From positions 1 to 33,618 of the forward strand of contig NZ_JAAGWG010000039.1 of assembly GCF_010682065.1 (NCBI RefSeq): a stretch of 33,618 nt of DNA, given 5' to 3'. This document shows, piece after piece, positions 14,772 through 23,053 of the stretch. A program made the translations under genes and the position numbers. The DNA is from Blastococcus saxobsidens. GTDB lineage: Bacteria; Actinomycetota; Actinomycetes; Mycobacteriales; Geodermatophilaceae. The number at the start of each line of letters is the position of its first letter. Position 1 is the stretch's first letter. Below the pieces are notes generated by a model. It searched no databases, was not told where the DNA came from, and saw only the letters and a program-made list of their open reading frames with translations.

Positions 14772-16444
14772 CGGGCTCCTTGCTGGTTGGCGTGGACATT
14801 GCGGGGCACGGTCACGTCGCGAGCGCTCGAAGGCACGTTCGACCGAGGTGGCTCACGTCGGCGGAGCACGACGGCGGCGAGCAGTGCGGCCAGGCCCGTG
14901 GCGGTGGCCGCCCACTCGGCGCCCGCGCCGATTCGGCTCGCCAGGGTGGTGTTCTGCCGCAGGGCGATGGCGCCGCTGAACAGGTAGGGCGTGAAAAGTT
15001 CGGACCGGTCGACGACAGTGCCGTCGGGTGCGACGATCGCGGAGATCCCGCTCGTTGCAGCGACGATGACCGTCCGGCCGTGCTCGATGGCACGCAGGCG
15101 GCTCATCGCCAACTGCTGCTCGCTCTCGGCGGTGTAGCCGAACGTCGCGTTGTTGGTCTGCACCACCAGGAGCGAGGCGCCGCCGTCCACGACGTCGGAC
15201 ACCAGTCCGTCGTAGGCCACCTCGAAACAGATGAGGTCTCCGATCCGCACACCCCCGACGTCCAGCACGCCGGGCTCGTCCGCCGCGACGAAGTCCCGAC
15301 GCAGGCGATCGACCTGATCGCTGAACAGCCGGAAGAACGAGCGGGCCGGCATGTACTCGCCGAACGGCACGGGATGCCGCTTTGCGTAGCGCTCGCCAGG
15401 ACCCTCCACCGGATCCCAGACCACACCGACGTTCGTCAGCTTCTCCCCGGGCCCGTCCAGGACGGCACCGATCAGGATCGGCACGCCTACTGCGCGCGCC
15501 GCTCGGTCGATGGCGGCTGCCGCGTCCGGGTTCTTGTAAGGATCGATGTCGGAGGAGTTCTCCGGCCAGATCACGAGGTCCGGCTGCGAGGCCGCACCGC
15601 CAGCCACCTTGTCGGCCAGCGCCAGTGTCTGCTGGACGTGGTTGTCGAGGACTGCGCGCCGTTGGGCGTTGAAGTCCAGGCCGGCCCGGGGCACGTTGCC
15701 CTGGACAACAGCGACCGTGGCCGTCGGCCCGCCGGCCGTCAGGCTGGACCCGGGCAGCGGTAGCCAGGCAAGCGCCCCGACCACCGGGACGAGTAACGCT
15801 GCGGCGACGAGCCACGCGACGGCGCGAGTCTGGCCGGCTCGGCGTTCACGTCGCCAGAGCAAAGAGCGCCAGATGGCGCAAGCGAGCAGCGTGCCGGTGA
15901 GCGCCACGGCGAAGGTCACCAGCGACACGCCGCCGTACGCGGCGAAAGAACCCATCGGCCCGTCGGCCTGACTGAACCCGAGTCGTCCCCACGGAAAGCC
16001 CCCGAACGGGATGCGGGAACGGGCTGCCTCCTGCCCCACCCACAACGCCGCCATCCAGACCGGAGCCGCCGGAAGCCGACCGACCAGGGCCGATACGCCC
16101 CCCAAGGCGGCGTAGAAGACGGCTTGGAAAGTTGATAGCGCCAGCCAGGGAAGATCGCCGACGAAGACCCCGGTCCAGCTGAGCAATGGGAACAAGAAGC
16201 TGGAGCCGAGCAGCATCCCCAGCGCGGCGCCCCACCGTGCACTACGGCCGCGCGTCGCCAGAGCGAGGGCGAAGGGGCCACCCACAGCGAGCGGCCACAG
16301 TCCGTACGGCGGGAAGGCCAGCCACAGGCACACCCCGCCGCCCGCCGCCAGGAGAGCGGCCACCGGCCATGAGACCACCGCCTCGACCCGGCCATCGTGG
16401 GCCCTCACGTCGCCCCCCGTCCGCAGCGCGCCTGAGGCCTTCAC
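14768..16444 (-). CDS. lnt: Apolipoprotein N-acyltransferase
   Basis: A 558-residue protein with about seven N-terminal membrane helices (to residue about 235) and a nitrilase-like catalytic domain. The catalytic triad is visible: Glu in VIWPENSSD, Lys in YAKRHPVPFGEYMP and Cys in GDLICFEVAYDG. Lnt adds the third acyl chain to the N-terminal Cys of lipoproteins. Three lipoproteins are encoded in this window, and an LspA further right. The GTG at 16444 is preceded only by GGAG that abuts it; a TAGGAA -10-like box at 16459-16454 suggests a nearly leaderless start. The GTG at 16408, after a G-run, is an alternative. The gene forms an operon with ccsB and carries operator O7. Confidence 0.9.
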   Translation of the reverse strand: MKASGALRTGGDVRAHDGRVEAVVSWPVAALLAAGGGVCLWLAFPPYGLWPLAVGGPFALALATRGRSARWGAALGMLLGSSFLFPLLSWTGVFVGDLPWLALSTFQAVFYAALGGVSALVGRLPAAPVWMAALWVGQEAARSRIPFGGFPWGRLGFSQADGPMGSFAAYGGVSLVTFAVALTGTLLACAIWRSLLWRRERRAGQTRAVAWLVAAALLVPVVGALAWLPLPGSSLTAGGPTATVAVVQGNVPRAGLDFNAQRRAVLDNHVQQTLALADKVAGGAASQPDLVIWPENSSDIDPYKNPDAAAAIDRAARAVGVPILIGAVLDGPGEKLTNVGVVWDPVEGPGERYAKRHPVPFGEYMPARSFFRLFSDQVDRLRRDFVAADEPGVLDVGGVRIGDLICFEVAYDGLVSDVVDGGASLLVVQTNNATFGYTAESEQQLAMSRLRAIEHGRTVIVAATSGISAIVAPDGTVVDRSELFTPYLFSGAIALRQNTTLASRIGAGAEWAATATGLAALLAAVVLRRREPPRSNVPSSARDVTVPRNVHANQQGAR

Positions 16445-16456
16445 CTCCAGACATTC

Positions 16457-16475
16457 CTACGGAGGGTAGTAGATG
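16457..16475 (-). promoter_or_regulatory. Operator O7, upstream of lnt-ccsB
   Basis: CTACGG-AGGGTAG-TAGATG, 13-31 bp before the lnt GTG and overlapping its likely -10 region. Its centre is 74 bp from O8, close to seven helical turns. Confidence 0.55.
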
Positions 16476-16530
16476 CGGTCGACACGCAAACGCCCACGAG
16501 CAGACTGCCGACGAGCCAGCCGCCTGTACC

Positions 16531-16549
16531 CTCCTAGGGAGCTTCGTAG
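16531..16549 (+). promoter_or_regulatory. Operator O8, upstream of dsbA-vkor-tlpA-ccdA
   Basis: CTCCTA-GGGAGCT-TCGTAG on the plus strand. The reverse complement is CTACGA-AGCTCCC-TAGGAG, a full match to the ctaG and ctaD sites. A TAGAGT box (16547-16552) overlaps the right edge and could be the -10. Confidence 0.65.
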
Positions 16550-16639
16550 AGTGGAGCTTCCAGCTTGTCGGCCGGCTGCACCCGCCGGATGGCCGCGGTC
16601 GGCGCTCGACCCGCCGGACCGGATCAACGAGGAGAGCGG

Positions 16640-17290
16640 TTGAGCACCAACCTGAAGATTTCCGCCGCGTTGGTGGCGGCCTTCGTCGTGACCGTCGCCG
16701 TCCTCCTCGGGGTGAACAACTCCGGGGCGGACGACACCGACACGACCGAAGCAGGCGGCGCACCCGTCGTGCGCGAAGACAGCCACCGACTCTCTACCGC
16801 CGCCGACGACCGGGTCACGCTGGTGGAGTTCCTCGACTTCGAGTGCGAGGCCTGCAAGGCCGCCTACCCGTTCGTCGAGCAGCTTCGCGACGACTACGAC
16901 GGGCAGGTCACCTTCGTAGCCCGCTACTTCCCGATGCCGGGACACGCCAACGCCGAGAACGCTGCCGTTGCCGTGGAGGCCGCGGCCCGACAAGGCCGGT
17001 TCGAAGACATGTACCACCGGATGTACGAGACGCAGACCGAGTGGGGCGAGCGCCAGGACTCTCAGGCAGAGGTCTTCCGCGGCTTCGCCGAGGAGATGGG
17101 GCTCGACATGGCCGACTTCGACGCGACGGTCAGGGATCCCGCCACTCTCGAGCGGGTGCTGCAGGATCGTGAAGACGGTCTCGCGCTGGGCGTGGAGGGT
17201 ACGCCGACGTTCTTCCTCAACGGGGAGAAAGTCGAGGCGCAGACCACCGACGAGTTCATCGAACTGATCGATGCTGCACTCACCGACTGA
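16640..17290 (+). CDS. DsbA-like thiol oxidoreductase, membrane-anchored
   Basis: A 216-residue protein with one N-terminal membrane helix (about residues 6-26), a short acidic linker and a thioredoxin-fold domain with a DsbA-type helical insert. The active site is FECEACKAAYP (Cys69, Cys72) and the cis-Pro loop is GTPTFFLNG. It would oxidise cysteines of secreted proteins. I chose the TTG at 16640 because GAGGAG sits just upstream; the frame extends further but without a ribosome site. The next gene is VKOR, the enzyme that reoxidises DsbA in actinobacteria, and its start overlaps this gene by 20 bases. Operator O8 lies upstream. Confidence 0.85.
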   Translation: MSTNLKISAALVAAFVVTVAVLLGVNNSGADDTDTTEAGGAPVVREDSHRLSTAADDRVTLVEFLDFECEACKAAYPFVEQLRDDYDGQVTFVARYFPMPGHANAENAAVAVEAAARQGRFEDMYHRMYETQTEWGERQDSQAEVFRGFAEEMGLDMADFDATVRDPATLERVLQDREDGLALGVEGTPTFFLNGEKVEAQTTDEFIELIDAALTD

Positions 17291-17969
17291 GGCTGTCCCC
17301 GCCGCCTCCCCCGCCGAGCACTGGACGCAGCCCTCCGGTTCGAACGGCCGGGAGGCGCCTTCGGAGCGCGGGCTGGCGTGGCTGCTCCTGATCGGGGGGC
17401 TGCTCGGACTCGTCGCGTCCTTCGTCCTCGCCGTCGAGAAGTACGCACTCCTGGCTGATCCGTCCTACGTGCCGACGTGCAGCCTCAATCCCGTACTGAG
17501 CTGTGGCTCCATCATGTCCAGCGCTCAGGCCGAGGCGTTCGGCTTTCCCAATCCCCTGCTCGGCGTCGCCGGCTTCGCCGTCGTGGTCTCGACGGGCGGG
17601 GCCCTTCTCGCCGGCGCGCGGGTAGCAGGCTGGTTCTGGGGTGGGCTGCAGATCGGCGCCACCCTCGCCGTCATTTTCGTGCACTGGCTGATCTTCAGCA
17701 GCCTGTACCGGATCGGCGCACTCTGCCCGTACTGCATGGTCGTCTGGGCGGTGACGGTTCCGTTGTTCTGGTACGTCACCCTGCGCAACGCCACCGCGCT
17801 CACCCTGCGCAACGCCACCGCGCTCACCTTGCGGTTGCCGCCTTGGCTCGCCCGGGCGGTAGCGCTGGCACGAGCCCGTCACGGCGTCGTGCTCACGGTC
17901 TGGGTCCTCATCATCACCGCCGCCATCCTGGAGCGGTTCTGGTTGTACTGGAGCACTCTCGTTGACTGA
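17271..17969 (+). CDS. Vitamin K epoxide reductase (VKOR) family membrane protein
   Basis: A 232-residue integral membrane protein with five predicted helices. The loop cysteines occur in TCSLNPVLSCGSIMSS and the quinone-site pair in ALCPYCMVV, both hallmarks of VKOR. It passes electrons from a DsbA-like partner to membrane quinone, and the partner lies directly upstream. The ATG at 17271 overlaps the dsbA end. The last loop holds an exact 24-bp tandem duplication, repeating eight residues (TLRNATAL), immediately after the CPYC helix. This looks recent. The TTG of the next gene overlaps its stop. Confidence 0.88.
   Translation: MLHSPTEAVPAASPAEHWTQPSGSNGREAPSERGLAWLLLIGGLLGLVASFVLAVEKYALLADPSYVPTCSLNPVLSCGSIMSSAQAEAFGFPNPLLGVAGFAVVVSTGGALLAGARVAGWFWGGLQIGATLAVIFVHWLIFSSLYRIGALCPYCMVVWAVTVPLFWYVTLRNATALTLRNATALTLRLPPWLARAVALARARHGVVLTVWVLIITAAILERFWLYWSTLVD
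17777..17824 (+). repeat. 24-bp perfect tandem duplication inside VKOR gene
   Basis: Two identical 24-bp units (17777-17800 and 17801-17824) are followed by the first four bases of a third. The duplication keeps the reading frame and adds eight residues in a loop, consistent with a slippage event. Confidence 0.8.
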
Positions 17970-18573
17970 CATCGGATCCCGTCGCGGCATTCTGGCGCTC
18001 TGCGGCCTGATGATCGCCGCCGCCCTGGCCGGATGCTCCGGGGAGAGCGCTACCAACGCCAGCACGGCCACGGCAAGCTCAGGGGACTTCGACTTCGCGG
18101 GCAACACGCCCCTCGGCGAGGTCATCCCTCCGGCACAGCGGGAGTCGGCGCCGACCTTCACCGGAGAGCTCCTCGACGGGACTGCGTTCGAATCCGCGGA
18201 GCTGGCCGGCGAGATCACGGTGCTCAACTTCTGGGGATCGTGGTGCGCGCCCTGCCGCGTGGAGACGCCGGAGTTCCAGGCCGTGTATGCCGACGTTGCC
18301 GATTCGGGCGTGGAGTTCCTCGGTGTCGACGTGAAGGACAACCGCCAGATGGCGCAGGCCTTCGTCGAATCCGTGGGGGCGGAGTACCCGTCGCTGTTCG
18401 ATCCACGAGGAGAGGTGGCGATGGCCTTCCGAGGCTTCCCGGCCAACGTCGTGCCCAGCACCATCCTCATCGACCCCGCCGGCCAGGTGGCCGCCGTCTA
18501 CGTGGCGGTCGTCCCGGAAGACGACCTGCGGCGAGCGATCGATCAGCTCCTGGCCGAAGAAACCCCGAGGTGA
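17962..18573 (+). CDS. TlpA/ResA-like thioredoxin lipoprotein
   Basis: A 203-residue lipoprotein with signal peptide and lipobox LAGC (lipidated Cys25). A linker and a thioredoxin-fold domain of the AhpC/TlpA type follow. The active site is WGSWCAPC (Cys95, Cys98) and the cis-Pro lies in NVVPSTILID. In system II cytochrome c maturation this protein keeps the CXXCH cysteines of apocytochrome reduced, drawing electrons from CcdA, which is the next gene and overlaps by GTGA. The start is a TTG at 17962 with GGAG eight bases upstream. It could also serve other envelope thiols such as copper sites in the oxidase. Confidence 0.88.
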   Translation: MTDIGSRRGILALCGLMIAAALAGCSGESATNASTATASSGDFDFAGNTPLGEVIPPAQRESAPTFTGELLDGTAFESAELAGEITVLNFWGSWCAPCRVETPEFQAVYADVADSGVEFLGVDVKDNRQMAQAFVESVGAEYPSLFDPRGEVAMAFRGFPANVVPSTILIDPAGQVAAVYVAVVPEDDLRRAIDQLLAEETPR

Positions 18574-19412
18574 GTGAGCTCGGCGACGCCTTCGCCACCA
18601 TCGTCAGCGACGGCTCACTGCTGCTCGCCGTAGGAGTCGCCGCACTGGTCGGCCTCATCAGCTTCGCCTCGCCATGCGTGCTGCCGCTCGTCCCCGGCTA
18701 TCTGGCGTACGTCGCCGGCTTGACCGGCGCCCAGACCAGCGCCGCTGCGATACCCGCCGTCAACCGCAGCGAGGCCACCGCGGCGGCCGACCGGCCCGGC
18801 TCGACGATGACTGCACCGGCCGGTCAACGGCGCCGAGTGGTCACCGGCGCCCTGCTGTTCGTGCTGGGTTTCACCGCGGTCTTCGTGTCCTTCGGAGCAC
18901 TCTTCGGGGGCCTGGGCCGCCTGCTCCTCGAATGGGCTCCCCTTCTGACCCGACTCATGGGCGTCGTCACCATCATCATGGGGCTGGCCTTCCTCGGCGG
19001 GCTCCACTGGCTCCAACGCGAGCGACGCATCACCCGGCGGCCCCCGGCCGGCCTCCTCGGCGCCCCCGTACTGGGCGTCGTCTTCGGGCTCGGGTGGACG
19101 CCGTGCCTGGGGCCGACGCTGTCAGCGGTCAACACGCTGGCCTACACCGAGGCCTCCGCCGCCCGGGGCGCCGTTCTGGGTCTCGCCTACTGCCTCGGCC
19201 TGGGGATCCCCTTCGTGCTCGTCGCACTCGGCGCCCGCCGCGCTCTCACGCTGTCGTCGTGGGCTCGCCGGCACGCCCAGACCGTCATGCGGATCGGCGG
19301 CGTGCTCCTCATCCTGCTCGGCATCCTGCTGGTCACCGGCGGCTGGGACCACATCATGGTGTGGCTGCGCTCCTGGTTGGCTGCCACCGGCTTCGGCACC
19401 TCTGCCTTCTGA
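18570..19412 (+). CDS. ccdA: Cytochrome c biogenesis thiol transporter CcdA
   Basis: A 280-residue protein with about six to seven helices of the CcdA/DsbD-beta family. The two redox cysteines lie in FASPCVLPLVPGYLAYVAG (first helix) and GWTPCLGPTL (fourth helix). It moves reducing power across the membrane to the TlpA-like protein before it. The cytoplasmic loop between helices one and two is long and Ala/Arg-rich. The GTG at 18570 makes a GTGA overlap with the tlpA stop, so the four-gene unit from 16640 is fully coupled. ResB, usually next to ccdA in actinobacteria, is missing here. Confidence 0.9.
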   Translation: MSELGDAFATIVSDGSLLLAVGVAALVGLISFASPCVLPLVPGYLAYVAGLTGAQTSAAAIPAVNRSEATAAADRPGSTMTAPAGQRRRVVTGALLFVLGFTAVFVSFGALFGGLGRLLLEWAPLLTRLMGVVTIIMGLAFLGGLHWLQRERRITRRPPAGLLGAPVLGVVFGLGWTPCLGPTLSAVNTLAYTEASAARGAVLGLAYCLGLGIPFVLVALGARRALTLSSWARRHAQTVMRIGGVLLILLGILLVTGGWDHIMVWLRSWLAATGFGTSAF

Positions 19413-19441
19413 CCGTCGATCGCTCGGTCCGGACACGCCCA

Positions 19442-19460
19442 GTACTAAGCTGCTTAGGTC
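19442..19460 (+). promoter_or_regulatory. Operator O9, upstream of M23 gene no. 3
   Basis: GTACTA-AGCTGCT-TAGGTC. The core CTAAGC-T-GCTTAG is a perfect palindrome. It is closely similar to O6 before M23 gene no. 2. It lies 68-86 bp before the start codon. Confidence 0.6.
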
Positions 19461-19527
19461 ACCGTTCGATCACGGTGTGCTGTCATTTCTCTCGAGATTA
19501 ACGGCGAGACCATCGGGACGGTGAGCG

Positions 19528-20241
19528 ATGATCGGGCGACCGCGCAGACCAGCGATCACGACCTCCTGGCGGCCCCGACCCGCACCCGGCCTGCGCCAAC
19601 GGCCGCGGCTCCTCCTCAGTGCGATCGTCGTCGGCGGTGTGGCAGCAAGCTTCTGGGAGGGCGGCTGGTGGCTGGACACTCCGGTCGCACACGCGCACGA
19701 AGGTCCGGCCGGATCGGTGGTTCTCACGGAAGCACCCGTCGACATCCTGTCCGACCAAGCCGCTCGGCCTCAGATCGCTAAAGCCCAGATGGCTGCGCGC
19801 AGCCAAGAGCTGGCCGCCTCTCGTGCTGCGCGGGAGGAAGCAGCGCGACCCAAGGCTGTCATGCCCGTGGAGGGGCGCCTGACCAGCGCCTACGGACGCC
19901 GATGGGGCTCGATGCACTACGGACTGGACATCGCGGCGCCCATGATGACCCCGGAGTACGCCGCGGCGGATGGCGTCGTCCTGCGCGCGGGGTCTGCCCA
20001 GGGTTTCGGGCTCGCGGTCTACATCCTCCACGACAACGGTGATGTCACCGTGTACGGCCACATGGAGCGGATCCTGGTCGAGGACGGCCAGACCGTCAGG
20101 GCCGGTGACACCATCGCCTTGCTCGGTAATCGCGGTCAGTCCACGGGGCCGCATCTGCACTTCGAGGTGTTCGAAGGTGGGCTCGACGGTCGCCGGGCTG
20201 ATCCGGCCTCCTGGCTCCGCGAACGAGGCGTCGACATCTAG
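19528..20241 (+). CDS. Exported M23 peptidoglycan endopeptidase, short form (no. 3)
   Basis: A 237-residue protein with a basic N-terminus, a hydrophobic segment at about residues 29-45 and a probable cleavage after AHA. A short helical linker (about 75-110), in place of the long coiled coil of the other two M23 proteins, leads to an M23 domain. The zinc ligands lie in HYGLDIAAP and GPHLHFEV, with VYGHME between. Without a long autoinhibitory helix it may be constitutively active once exported. The start is ATG 19528 with GGTGAG upstream. Operator O9 precedes it; the gene stands alone between ccdA and cmtR. Confidence 0.82.
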   Translation: MIGRPRRPAITTSWRPRPAPGLRQRPRLLLSAIVVGGVAASFWEGGWWLDTPVAHAHEGPAGSVVLTEAPVDILSDQAARPQIAKAQMAARSQELAASRAAREEAARPKAVMPVEGRLTSAYGRRWGSMHYGLDIAAPMMTPEYAAADGVVLRAGSAQGFGLAVYILHDNGDVTVYGHMERILVEDGQTVRAGDTIALLGNRGQSTGPHLHFEVFEGGLDGRRADPASWLRERGVDI

Positions 20242-20285
20242 TGAGTCTCGAGGGAATCGCAGCCGGATGGACCGCAAGGACAGTC

Positions 20286-20314
20286 TTGGCTGTATTCAGT
20301 GATCGCTGTACGGT
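20286..20314 (+). promoter_or_regulatory. cmtR promoter with internal dyad
   Basis: -35 TTGGCT (20286-20291), a 17-base spacer, -10 TACGGT (20309-20314), then GTG six bases later, so the transcript is probably leaderless. CAGTGATCGCTG (20297-20308), a near-palindrome, fills the spacer and is the likely repressor site. Confidence 0.55.
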
Positions 20315-20320
20315 GATGCG

Positions 20321-20650
20321 GTGATGCCTGTGCTGCACGCTGAAGTTCTCGCCCGCTTCGGTCACGCCCTGTCCGATCCCACCCGTACCCGCCTCCTGCT
20401 CGCGCTGCGCCAAGGGCCGGGGTACCCGTCGGAGCTGGCCGAGATGCTCGGCGTGACGCGACAGAATCTCTCCAACCACCTGGCTTGCTTGCGTGGGTGC
20501 GGCTTGGTCGTGGCGGTTCCCGAGGGCCGGCGCTCTCGGTACGAATTGGCGGACGCCCGGCTCACCCACGCCCTCGGCGATCTGCTGGGCGTCGTCCTGG
20601 CCGTGGATCCCGACGCCTGCCCGACCGCAGCGACGGAGGGCTGCTGCTGA
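20321..20650 (+). CDS. cmtR: CmtR-like ArsR-family metal repressor
   Basis: A 109-residue winged-helix protein very similar in layout to CmtR of Mycobacterium tuberculosis, which senses Cd(II) and Pb(II). The recognition helix region reads RQNLSNHLACLRGCGLV, with the two cysteines (CLRGC) placed as Cys57 and Cys61 of CmtR. The C-terminal tail ends DACPTAATEGCC, supplying an equivalent of Cys102 and an extra CC pair. GTG 20321 or ATG 20324 may start it; the GTG coincides with the predicted transcription start. The P-type ATPase downstream is its expected target, as cmtR precedes a CtpG-type ATPase in mycobacteria. Confidence 0.85.
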   Translation: MMPVLHAEVLARFGHALSDPTRTRLLLALRQGPGYPSELAEMLGVTRQNLSNHLACLRGCGLVVAVPEGRRSRYELADARLTHALGDLLGVVLAVDPDACPTAATEGCC

Positions 20651-20830
20651 TGCTCCGAGAATCTCGTCGCACCCATCGCCGGCATGAGCGGCTCACAGGC
20701 AGCGGCCGCCGTTCTCATCCGGTCTTCCTGGTTGACGCCGTAGGCCATTCCCGGTCGGCCGCCCGATCCGGCCACGTCCGATCCGGCTGGGATGGCTGTG
20801 CATGCCTGGCCGCCCCTCAGGGGGCATGAC

Positions 20831-23053
20831 ATGTCCGACCTCTGCTGCGGTAGCGACGACGAGCGTCGCCCGGCCGGCGGCACCCTCGAGCGGACAAGCA
20901 CCAAGACGACGATCTCGCTCGGGCTCGCGCCGAGCCCAGCAGTCGCCGACGCGCCGCCCGGCTCGGAAGGCTGCGCGGACGGTTGTGCCTGTTACGGTCC
21001 GACAGCGGCGCGGCCAGGAGGCACGCTGGTGCCCACCGCGCTGAGCGGGGACGGCTGTGGAGACCCCACCTGCTTCGCGCCCACACCGGGCGGCGAGGCG
21101 GTGGTGGAGCCCACCGCGCTGTGGCGGTCACGATCGGCGCAGCTGGCGGGCATCGCCGGGTTGCTGTGGCTGTCCGCTCAGCTTCTCGCATGGGTGACCG
21201 ACGATGGGGCCGCCGCTACGGCGTCGACGGTGCTGGCGGCCGGTGCAGTGCTCAGCGGCGGCGCTACTTTCGTGCCCGGCACCGTCCGCGCGCTACGGCG
21301 TGGTCGGCTCGGCGTGGGCACGCTGATGACCGTGGCGATGGTCGGGGCGATCGCGCTGGGCGCCATCGGCGAGGCCGCGATGCTGGCGTTCCTGTTCTCC
21401 TTGGCCGAGGCGCTGGAGGACTATGCAGTAGCCCGGACCCGCCGCGGGCTGCGCGCACTGTTGGACCTGGTACCACCCCGAGCGACGGTGGTGCGCGCCG
21501 GGGTCGAGTTCGATGTCGATCCCGCCGAACTCGTGGCCGGGGACGTGCTGGTGGTCAAGCCCGGTGAGCGGCTGGCCACCGACGGGCTCGTGCAGACCGG
21601 GCGCTCCTCCGTCGACACCTCGGCCGTCACCGGGGAATCGGTGCCGGCCGAGGTGGGCCCAGGTGACGAGGTGTTCGCCGCCTGCGTCAACGGCGGCGGC
21701 GTTCTGCAAGTCGTGGTCACCGCCCGGGTGGCGGACAACTCCTTGGCCCGCGTCGTGCACATCGTCGAGGAGGCGCAGGAGCGCAAAGGCGCCGCGCAGC
21801 GGCTGGCCGCCCGTATCGCCCGTCCGCTCGTGCCTGCCATCTTCGTCGTCGCGACCGCGATCGCCGTCCTCGGCAGCATCCTCGGCGACCCCCAGGTGTG
21901 GATCGAGCGTGCTCTGGTAGTCCTGGTTGCTGCCTCACCGTGCGCTTTCGCGATCGCGGTCCCGGTCACGGTCGTCGCCGCCATCGGCGCGGCTACCCGC
22001 GCCGGCGTGCTGATCAAGGGCGGGGCAGCGCTGGAGGCCCTCGGCGGAGTGCGCGCCGTGGCGCTGGACAAGACCGGGACGCTGACCCGCAACCGGCCTG
22101 TCGTGGTTGCCATCGAAGCTCTGCCCGGGTCCGACCAGCGTCGGGTCCTTACTGTGGCGGTGGCGCTGGAGGCGCGGAGCGAGCATCCCCTGGCCGGTGC
22201 CGTGCTGGCCGCCTGGCCGGCGGACGAGCCTGCAGTCGAGCCCGCTGCGGACACCCATGCGCTGGCTGGCCAGGGCGTCACCGGCTCCATCGACGGACGG
22301 TCAGCACGCCTGGGCAAGCCCGGTTACATCGACCCCGGACCGCTCGCCGCGGTTGTGACCACCCACCAGGACGCCGGAGCGACCGTGGTGCTCGTGGAGG
22401 TCGACGGTCGGCTGCTGGGAGCGCTGGCCATTCGCGACGAGCTCCGACCCGAAGCTGCCGAGGCCGTCCGTGCACTGCATCGGCTGGGCATCAGCACCAG
22501 CATGCTCACCGGGGACAATGGCCGCACTGCCGCGCAACTGGCCACCGCCGCTGGGATCGAGCAGGTGCACGCCGAGCTCCGTCCTGAAGACAAGGCCACC
22601 CTCGTGGAGCAGTTGGGCCGCCACGGCAAGGTCGCGATGGTCGGCGACGGAATCAACGATGCGCCCGCGCTGGCCACTGCCGACGTAGGCATCGCCATGG
22701 GCGCCATGGGCACCGACGTGGCGATCGAGACCGCCGACGTTGCGCTCATGGGCGAGGATCTGCGCCAGTTGCCCCGGACGCTCGCGCATGCCCGTCGGGC
22801 GCGGCGAATCATGCTGCAGAGCCTGCTGCTGTCGGCGGCGATCCTGGTCGTGCTCATCCCGCTGGCCGCCTTCGGCGTCCTCGGACTTGGCACTGTCATC
22901 GTCACGCACGAACTTGCGGAGATCCTCGTCATCGCCAACGGCGTCCGCGCCGGCCGGCCGCAGGCCTACCGGCCGCCTGTAGCCCACACGTCGGCGCCGG
23001 TCACCGCCCACGTCGACCACCGGCAGCCAGTCAGCAACGGAGTTCCCCGGTGA
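20831..23053 (+). CDS. P1B-type heavy-metal ATPase (Cd/Zn/Pb exporter, CtpG-like)
   Basis: A 740-residue heavy-metal-transporting ATPase. The N-terminus lacks a standard GMTCxxC metal domain and instead has clustered cysteines: Cys5-Cys6, GCADGCACYG and GCGDPTCF. Then come the membrane helices, the actuator motif TGES (267-270), the metal-site SPC (369-371), the phosphorylated Asp413 in DKTGTLTRN, SEHPLAG and GDGINDAPAL. SPC in place of the common CPC resembles mycobacterial CtpG. I chose the ATG at 20831 (AGGGGG six bases upstream) over an ATG at 20792. The gap of 180 bases after cmtR holds no gene. It would pump cadmium or related ions outward. Confidence 0.9.
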   Translation: MSDLCCGSDDERRPAGGTLERTSTKTTISLGLAPSPAVADAPPGSEGCADGCACYGPTAARPGGTLVPTALSGDGCGDPTCFAPTPGGEAVVEPTALWRSRSAQLAGIAGLLWLSAQLLAWVTDDGAAATASTVLAAGAVLSGGATFVPGTVRALRRGRLGVGTLMTVAMVGAIALGAIGEAAMLAFLFSLAEALEDYAVARTRRGLRALLDLVPPRATVVRAGVEFDVDPAELVAGDVLVVKPGERLATDGLVQTGRSSVDTSAVTGESVPAEVGPGDEVFAACVNGGGVLQVVVTARVADNSLARVVHIVEEAQERKGAAQRLAARIARPLVPAIFVVATAIAVLGSILGDPQVWIERALVVLVAASPCAFAIAVPVTVVAAIGAATRAGVLIKGGAALEALGGVRAVALDKTGTLTRNRPVVVAIEALPGSDQRRVLTVAVALEARSEHPLAGAVLAAWPADEPAVEPAADTHALAGQGVTGSIDGRSARLGKPGYIDPGPLAAVVTTHQDAGATVVLVEVDGRLLGALAIRDELRPEAAEAVRALHRLGISTSMLTGDNGRTAAQLATAAGIEQVHAELRPEDKATLVEQLGRHGKVAMVGDGINDAPALATADVGIAMGAMGTDVAIETADVALMGEDLRQLPRTLAHARRARRIMLQSLLLSAAILVVLIPLAAFGVLGLGTVIVTHELAEILVIANGVRAGRPQAYRPPVAHTSAPVTAHVDHRQPVSNGVPR

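Noticed and set aside
13753..14799. Large minus-strand frame over ccsB
   Set aside because: Arg-rich composition without motifs; ccsB in the neighbouring frame has the WWD motif and coupled start.
19413..20320. Second c-di-AMP riboswitch before M23 gene no. 3 or in the leader of M23 gene no. 1
   Set aside because: Neither leader contains the GGGGTGAATC or CAGCTAACC elements seen at 13502-13638.
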